In this document: piece after piece, positions 43,183 through 47,432 of the stretch
Layout: each line of letters opens with the position of its first letter
How positions within the stretch are numbered: the first letter of the stretch is position 1
Assembly (NCBI GenBank): GCA_001767525.1
Contig: MELF01000019.1
Coordinates: 16,160-63,591 of the forward strand
Direction of reading: 5' to 3'
Origin: Acidobacteria bacterium RIFCSPLOWO2_12_FULL_68_19
GTDB lineage: Bacteria > Acidobacteriota > Vicinamibacteria > Vicinamibacterales > UBA2999
Length of the DNA stretch: 47,432 bases
Notes under the pieces: generated by a model
Told to the model about the DNA's origin: nothing
Seen by the model: the letters and a program-made list of their open reading frames with translations, nothing else
Database searches by the model: none
Position numbers and translations under genes: made by a program

Positions 43183-43510
43183 CGACGCACACATCCTCGA
43201 TATCTTGAACGCCGCGCGCACGGCGCTCTCGTTCGTTCGGGATGTCGAACGCGACGCGTTCGACCAGGACGAGAAGACACAGTCCGCGGTGCTCTACCAG
43301 TTGACGATTCTGGGCGAAGCCGCCAAGCGCGTGTCAGAAGGTTTCAAGCAGGCGCATCTGGAGGTACCGTGGCGGAAGATGGCGGGCACACGCGATCGCG
43401 TGGTGCATGATTACGATCGTGTGAGTCTGGACAAAGTATGGGAAGTGCTTCAGAACGACCTGCCGGCGCTCGTCGCAACGCTCGAACCGCTCGAGCCAAA
43501 GCGACCGTAG
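43172..43510 (+). CDS. HEPN-domain toxin (HepT / DUF86 family)
   Basis: A 112-aa all-helical HEPN protein. The RNase motif R-x4-H-x-Y is intact as Arg74, His79 and Tyr81 in GTRDRVVHDYDRV, the site that MntA-type antitoxins AMPylate on Tyr. Further family marks are LYQLTILGEAAKRVS and VPWRKMAG. The ATG lies inside the end of the Res-MNT gene (11-bp overlap), so it is translationally coupled to its putative antitoxin. HEPN genes normally follow a separate small MNT gene; here the MNT partner is the Res C terminus. Predicted to be a cytosolic RNase toxin held inactive by the fusion. Confidence 0.92.
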   Translation: MSRDDAHILDILNAARTALSFVRDVERDAFDQDEKTQSAVLYQLTILGEAAKRVSEGFKQAHLEVPWRKMAGTRDRVVHDYDRVSLDKVWEVLQNDLPALVATLEPLEPKRP

Positions 43511-43641
43511 GAGGGACCGGACGAGCCGCCTCTCCGGCACAATCGCGATCGCGTCGCGCTACCGCCGGTCAGGCTGTGGCCGGCGCACAAGCCGGCCGCT
43601 CCGGTACGGCGGTCAAGATCGCCCACGCCAAGGGACGACCC

Positions 43642-45459
43642 ATGCTCGTCTGGGTCGGCAAGCGGCCGCTCACGCACGTCACCGCCTTTCCCGCGCAGCA
43701 CGTCGAGCAGTGTTCGGCCGATCAGCCTGCCGAGACGCGCCAGAATTGGTCCGGCTGGCCTTCCGCGTACCCCACGGGCGGCCTGCTGTTTCACGGAGAC
43801 AACAAGGAGGTGCTGGCGCATCTCCTCGCGAACGGCTTCCGCGGCAAGGTGAACCTCATCTACATCGATCCGCCATTCGACTCCGGGGCGGATTACGTAC
43901 GGAAGGTCAGTCTGCGGGGTGCTAGTGGGAGCGCCAAGGTTGATGGCGAACGCTACACACTCGGCGAGCAGATCCAGTACACGGATATTTGGGCGAACGA
44001 CAATTATCTACAGTTCATGTACGAAAGATTGTTGTTACTGAATGAACTTCTTTCATCGAAAGGACAATTGTTCTTTCATTGCGACGAACGACAGAGTCAT
44101 CGCATCAGATGCCTTCTCGATGAAGTGTTCGGGCCCGAGTCATTCCGAAATGAAATCATCTGGCACTACAGCAACAAGTACGGGGCGAATTCTGAGACCC
44201 TGGATGTTTTCCACAATACGGTCTTCTGGTACAGCAAGGGGCGAGCACAGCTGGTTGAAGACATACGCGTCCCCGTGAAGGTTCCGCGAAAGCAGCCCGT
44301 TCGCAAGTGGAATAAGGAACTTGGAAAGAACGAATGGCTCCGCGATGAAGAGGGGAACTATCTCTATCAGGAAAGCACCGACAAGGAACTTGGGGATGTA
44401 TGGGAAATTCCAGTCATTAACCCGATGGCGCTCGAGCGGGCCGATTACCCGACACAAAAACCTGAACAGTTATTGGAATACATCCTGCGTATCGCATCCA
44501 CGGTTAATGATGTTGTCTTGGATGCCTTTGTCGGTTCCGGCACGACCGCCGCCGTCGCTCAAAAGCTCACGCGCAGATGGATCGGCTGCGATATCAACAA
44601 GGGAGCGATCCAGACCACAGCCAAGCGCGTCCTAATGATCATGCGCGAGCAGGCCGACGCGTTGGAACGTGACTCGAGCGTCGCCCAGCAATCGCTGCTC
44701 GACGATGGCGCCGATACGGCAGCGCCGAAGCCGGCTCAGCTGTCCTTCTCCGTCTGGCGTGTCAACGACTACGACCTGCACATTCAGCACAACGAAGCGG
44801 TGAACCTCGCGTGCGAGCACATCGGTGTCGAGCGCGCCAGGACCGACACGTTCTTCGACGGCACACTTGGGAAGCACCTGGTGAAGATCATCCCGTTCGA
44901 CCACCCTCTTTCACCGGTCGATCTCGAAGAGCTGCGCCGCGAGCTGGAGAGTCGTCCGGACGAGGATCGCGAGATCACCCTTGTGTGCCTCGGCATCGAA
45001 ACGGCCGCTCGCGCCTGGATTGACGACTGGAACCGTCTGCGAAAAGGTCGGCGCGCCGCGAACCGCGTCCACGTCATCGAGCTGCGGAGCGACGAGAAAT
45101 ACGGTGCGTTCATCCGACACCAGCCAGCAAGAGCCAGGGTTCGAATCGCCCGCCGGAACGGTCGCCTGACGGTTGCGATCGAAGAGTTCGTCTCGCCGTC
45201 GATTGTCGAACGCCTGCGCCAGCAGGCTGGAGTCGTGCAGCCGAAGATCGACGACTGGCGCGCCATGGTCGACTGCGTGATGATCGACCCGTCCTACGAC
45301 GGCCGCGTGTTCACGGTCGCCCTGAGCGACATTCCCGAGCGCAAGACGGATGTCGTGAAGGGGACCTACGAGATTGAGGCACCGGCACGCCAGGCGACCG
45401 TTGCCGTCAAGATTGTCGATATGCTGGGCGAAGAAGTGCTCGTCACTAAAACCGTATGA
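43642..45459 (+). CDS. Type III Mod DNA methyltransferase
   Basis: A ~605-aa DNA methyltransferase, partner of the Res subunit. It has DPPF (76-79, motif IV), then a ~210-residue variable target-recognition region, then motif I FVGSGTT (296-302) and RRWIGCDIN; this is the beta-class order typical of type III Mod. DPPF rather than SPPY favours N6-adenine methylation. The C-terminal ~250 residues contact Res in such systems. The start is uncertain: the ATG at 43642 (MLVWVGKRPL) or the in-frame GTG at 43576. About 130 bp separate HEPN from this ATG. The central region (43981-44100) is visibly AT-richer (46 G/C of 120) than its flanks. Confidence 0.9.
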   Translation: MLVWVGKRPLTHVTAFPAQHVEQCSADQPAETRQNWSGWPSAYPTGGLLFHGDNKEVLAHLLANGFRGKVNLIYIDPPFDSGADYVRKVSLRGASGSAKVDGERYTLGEQIQYTDIWANDNYLQFMYERLLLLNELLSSKGQLFFHCDERQSHRIRCLLDEVFGPESFRNEIIWHYSNKYGANSETLDVFHNTVFWYSKGRAQLVEDIRVPVKVPRKQPVRKWNKELGKNEWLRDEEGNYLYQESTDKELGDVWEIPVINPMALERADYPTQKPEQLLEYILRIASTVNDVVLDAFVGSGTTAAVAQKLTRRWIGCDINKGAIQTTAKRVLMIMREQADALERDSSVAQQSLLDDGADTAAPKPAQLSFSVWRVNDYDLHIQHNEAVNLACEHIGVERARTDTFFDGTLGKHLVKIIPFDHPLSPVDLEELRRELESRPDEDREITLVCLGIETAARAWIDDWNRLRKGRRAANRVHVIELRSDEKYGAFIRHQPARARVRIARRNGRLTVAIEEFVSPSIVERLRQQAGVVQPKIDDWRAMVDCVMIDPSYDGRVFTVALSDIPERKTDVVKGTYEIEAPARQATVAVKIVDMLGEEVLVTKTV

Positions 45460-45477
45460 CTCGGGCCAGCACGGTAT

Positions 45478-45504
45478 CCTTCGTGCCCTTGGTGTCCTTC
45501 GTGG
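45478..45504 (-). repeat. Intergenic repeat CACGAAG, right boundary of the defence island
   Basis: Read on the minus strand, CCACGAAGGACACCAAGG followed by GCACGAAGG, a degenerate 9-bp periodic unit. It lies between the Mod stop and the TPR-gene stop, and is inverted relative to the left element at 40189-40206. Confidence 0.6.
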
Positions 45505-46092
45505 CTATCGCCTCCGCTCGAGCAACCCACGCTGCACGCGGGCGACGGTGTGCATGAAGCCGCCCGCGGCGGCGTACCGGTCGGCCGCCGCCGTCCTGAT
45601 GTGCTCGCCCGCGCGGCGGCGGTCGCCGAGCGCCTCGAAGTACAGCCCCAGATAGAGCTGCGCGTAGAACTGCGCGGCCGTCTGCGCTCCCGCCGCCCGT
45701 ACGACGTCGTCAGGCGTCGCCGCGCCTCGGAACATCTCGTAGACCTGGCGCATCGGCACGCGCGCGTCCTGTCCCACCGGGAGGAGCGCCATCCGCGCCG
45801 CCGCCGGCGTTTCCGCGCGCGCCACGCACAGGAAGTGCCACGCGGCGTTCTCGACGTCGTTGGGATTGACCGTGCGGTGGAGCTCGAACTGCCGCCGGCA
45901 GTCGCCGTAGCGGCCGGCGTAGTACAGCGCGATGCCGCGCTGCCACAGATACGGCGCGGCCGAGGGGTCGAGCTGCACGACCCGGTCGAAATCGGCGACC
46001 GATTCCGCGATCCGCCCCGCCTCGAAATGCGCCACGGCGCGATCGAGGATCGGCTGCGGCTGCGCGCCGAGCAGGAGCAGGAGTAAAGACAT
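45505..46092 (-). CDS. TPR-containing exported protein
   Basis: A 195-aa protein. A short hydrophobic N terminus (MSLLLLLLGAQ) may be a signal or anchor. TPR-like helices follow: LDRAVAHFEAGRIAESVADFDRVVQLDPSAAPYLWQRGIALYYAGRY, then a longer helical pair and a final ALGDRRRAGEHIRTAAADRYAAAGGFMHTVARVQRG. TPR proteins scaffold complexes; no enzymatic motif is seen. The ATG overlaps the stop of the propeller gene (ATGA), so the two are coexpressed and may interact. Confidence 0.8.
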   Translation of the reverse strand: MSLLLLLLGAQPQPILDRAVAHFEAGRIAESVADFDRVVQLDPSAAPYLWQRGIALYYAGRYGDCRRQFELHRTVNPNDVENAAWHFLCVARAETPAAARMALLPVGQDARVPMRQVYEMFRGAATPDDVVRAAGAQTAAQFYAQLYLGLYFEALGDRRRAGEHIRTAAADRYAAAGGFMHTVARVQRGLLERRR

Positions 46093-47318
46093 CAGCGGCG
46101 CAGGTCGAGACAGACGAGCGTGTTCTCGCTGCGCGCGAACAGGAAGCCGTCCGCAATCGCCGGATAGGCGCGGACGACCCCGGACAGAATCTGCGCCCGC
46201 GCGAGGGGCCTGAATCCCTCCGGCGAGGCCGGAGCAATCACCAGCTCGCCGCGCTCCCGCAGGATCACGAGGCGATCGCCGGCGAGCGTCACCGTCCCGG
46301 CGAGGAAGCGCTCCTCGCTCCAGCGAACCGTGCCCGTGCGCAGATCCACGGCCCGGAAGCTCTGGCCGAACTCCTGGCGTCCATGAAACCCATAGAGGTT
46401 TCCCGCATGGTGCACGCTCGTCGCATAGTGGTTCGTCAGGACGTCGTTCGACGTCCAGAGCTCCGAGAGGGTGGAGCCCTGCAGGCGCAGCACGCCCGCC
46501 CCCGGTCCGTACTCCGCCGAGACGAAGACCAGATCGCCAATCACGAGCGGCGTGGCGGCATTGACCGATGCGGCGATTCGCGCGCGCCACGGTCGTTGAA
46601 ACAGCAGGGCGCCGGTCGCCGGATCGAGGCCCCCCAGCCCGGCGCGCGTCAGGAAGATGGCGAGCCGGCGGCCCCCGATCGTCGCACCCGCCGGAGACGA
46701 GTAGCTCGCCTGGTCGCTCGTGGCCGTCCAGAGCACCTTCCCGCTCTTTGCGTCGAAGGCGACAACGCCCGCGCCCGGCCCACCAACGTTGACCAGCACG
46801 CGTCCGTCCTCGACGAGCGGCGACCCGGCGGCGCCGAAGAACCCCTTCGGCACCTTGAAGCGCCCCTTCGTGTCCTCGCTCCAGATCCGGGTGCCTTTCG
46901 CGAGGTCGATCGCATGGAGCTGCCCTTCCGCGCCGAATGTGAACACGACGCCGCCCGCGACAACCGGCACCGCCCGCGGCCCCTCGTCGAAGCCGAAATC
47001 GTCGCGGTACGAAGTCGGATACGCGTACCGCCACTGGGCAGCGCCGGTCCGCGCATCCAGCGACTCGACCACTTCCTCGCTGCCGACGCGGTGGAACAGG
47101 ATCACCCGGCCCTGGACGATCACCGGGCCGGCAAAGCCTGCGCCGACCCCCTTGCGCCAGACCACGCGCGGTCCCTGGGAGCCCCAGGACTCGGCAAGCG
47201 CCGGTCCGCGGTAGACGCCGTCGCGCGCCGGCCCCAGGAACTGCGGCCAGTCCTCGGCGACGAGGCGTGCTCCGGTCGACAAGAGGAGCGCGAGGAACGC
47301 GGGGAGAACCCGGTGCAT
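46092..47318 (-). CDS. Exported PQQ-type beta-propeller protein
   Basis: A 408-aa exported protein with a signal peptide (about 1-21, ending ARLVAE), followed by DWPQFLGPARDGVYRG, the standard opening of the PQQ-binding-like beta-propeller family in Acidobacteriota and Planctomycetota. Propeller blades appear as repeated V-ALDA-TG-x-xW motifs (ESLDARTGAAQWRY, AIDLAKGTRIWSE, AFDAKSGKVLWTA, GLDPATGALLFQ, AVDLRTGTVRWSE). Quinone ligands are not evident, so it is probably not a PQQ dehydrogenase but a propeller scaffold. TATCAT on the minus strand lies 14 nt before the ATG. Operon with the TPR gene. Confidence 0.88.
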   Translation of the reverse strand: MHRVLPAFLALLLSTGARLVAEDWPQFLGPARDGVYRGPALAESWGSQGPRVVWRKGVGAGFAGPVIVQGRVILFHRVGSEEVVESLDARTGAAQWRYAYPTSYRDDFGFDEGPRAVPVVAGGVVFTFGAEGQLHAIDLAKGTRIWSEDTKGRFKVPKGFFGAAGSPLVEDGRVLVNVGGPGAGVVAFDAKSGKVLWTATSDQASYSSPAGATIGGRRLAIFLTRAGLGGLDPATGALLFQRPWRARIAASVNAATPLVIGDLVFVSAEYGPGAGVLRLQGSTLSELWTSNDVLTNHYATSVHHAGNLYGFHGRQEFGQSFRAVDLRTGTVRWSEERFLAGTVTLAGDRLVILRERGELVIAPASPEGFRPLARAQILSGVVRAYPAIADGFLFARSENTLVCLDLRR

Positions 47319-47364
47319 GGAAATGCGCGCCTATGATACGGCGGCCGTGTCGAGCCATAAGTAA

Positions 47365-47409
47365 GTGTTACCGAGCGGCGCATCGTCGCGCCATTAATGG
47401 TGTTACCGA
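47365..47409. repeat. Direct repeat GTGTTACCGA
   Basis: GTGTTACCGA occurs at 47365-47374 and 47400-47409, 35 bp apart. It could be an operator pair, or part of the multiple-repeat end of a mobile element lying beyond the window. The window ends before this can be settled. Confidence 0.4.
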
Positions 47410-47432
47410 AGGTGCAGGGGTTTTGAGAGGCG

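Noticed and set aside
40228-45459. BREX or DISARM system
   Set aside because: No PglZ, BrxC, DrmA or DrmB-like genes; the motifs match type III Res and Mod.

Overview
The window is G+C-rich, densely coded DNA from what looks like an Acidobacteriota chromosome, possibly a Vicinamibacteria-type lineage. This placement is inferred from Oar-like TonB receptors with an N-terminal carboxypeptidase-regulatory fold, a HAF-repeat exported protein with its typical C-terminal tail, winged-helix/AAA/TPR regulators, a pair of secreted proteins of a large uncharacterised family, and G-rich heptad arrays between genes. No rRNA, tRNA, CRISPR array or intact transposase was seen.

Layout. 0-9 kb: topoisomerase IV/gyrase A-type subunit and FAD-linked oxidase (minus operon), DUF2461 protein, MocR-type regulator divergent from a membrane-anchored MutS-like ATPase, and a GcvT-fold aminomethyltransferase. 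9-12 kb: a broken nucleotidyltransferase joined to a duplicated HAF-tail fragment, a VapBC-type toxin-antitoxin pair and the HAF-repeat protein. 12-18.5 kb: a winged-helix/AAA/TPR regulator preceded by a decayed copy of its own 5' end, then two tandem phytoene-dehydrogenase-like flavoproteins. 18.5-26 kb: Oar-like receptor, exported regulatory-like-fold protein, DinB/YfiT hydrolase, a lone BMC-H microcompartment shell protein, MerR-type regulator and ThiO. 26-31 kb: a palindrome cluster, a second Oar-like receptor with a co-operonic outer-membrane lipoprotein-sorting-like protein (both with Gly-rich tracts), and a glycine-zipper protein. 31-35 kb: exported DUF442 phosphatase-like protein, PLP decarboxylase, metK behind a strong leader hairpin, and a lipoprotein. 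35-38 kb: modABC with a divergent HTH-Mop regulator. 38-40 kb: two overlapping secreted paralogues. 40-45.5 kb: a defence island. 45.5 kb to end: TPR protein and PQQ-type beta-propeller.

The most striking locus is the island at 40.2-45.5 kb. A type III restriction Res helicase-nuclease carries a complete MNT nucleotidyltransferase (MntA-type antitoxin) domain fused at its C terminus. Its stop overlaps a HEPN (HepT-type RNase toxin) gene, and the type III Mod methyltransferase gene follows. Restriction and a HEPN-MNT toxin-antitoxin module thus appear physically merged, and the island is bracketed by inverted copies of a short intergenic repeat.

A second theme is transcription. At many genes a TANNNT -10 hexamer lies only 5-8 nt before the start codon, which predicts leaderless mRNAs. 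A few genes (HAF protein, glycine-zipper protein, metK, the 39-40 kb secreted protein) instead have clear Shine-Dalgarno sequences.
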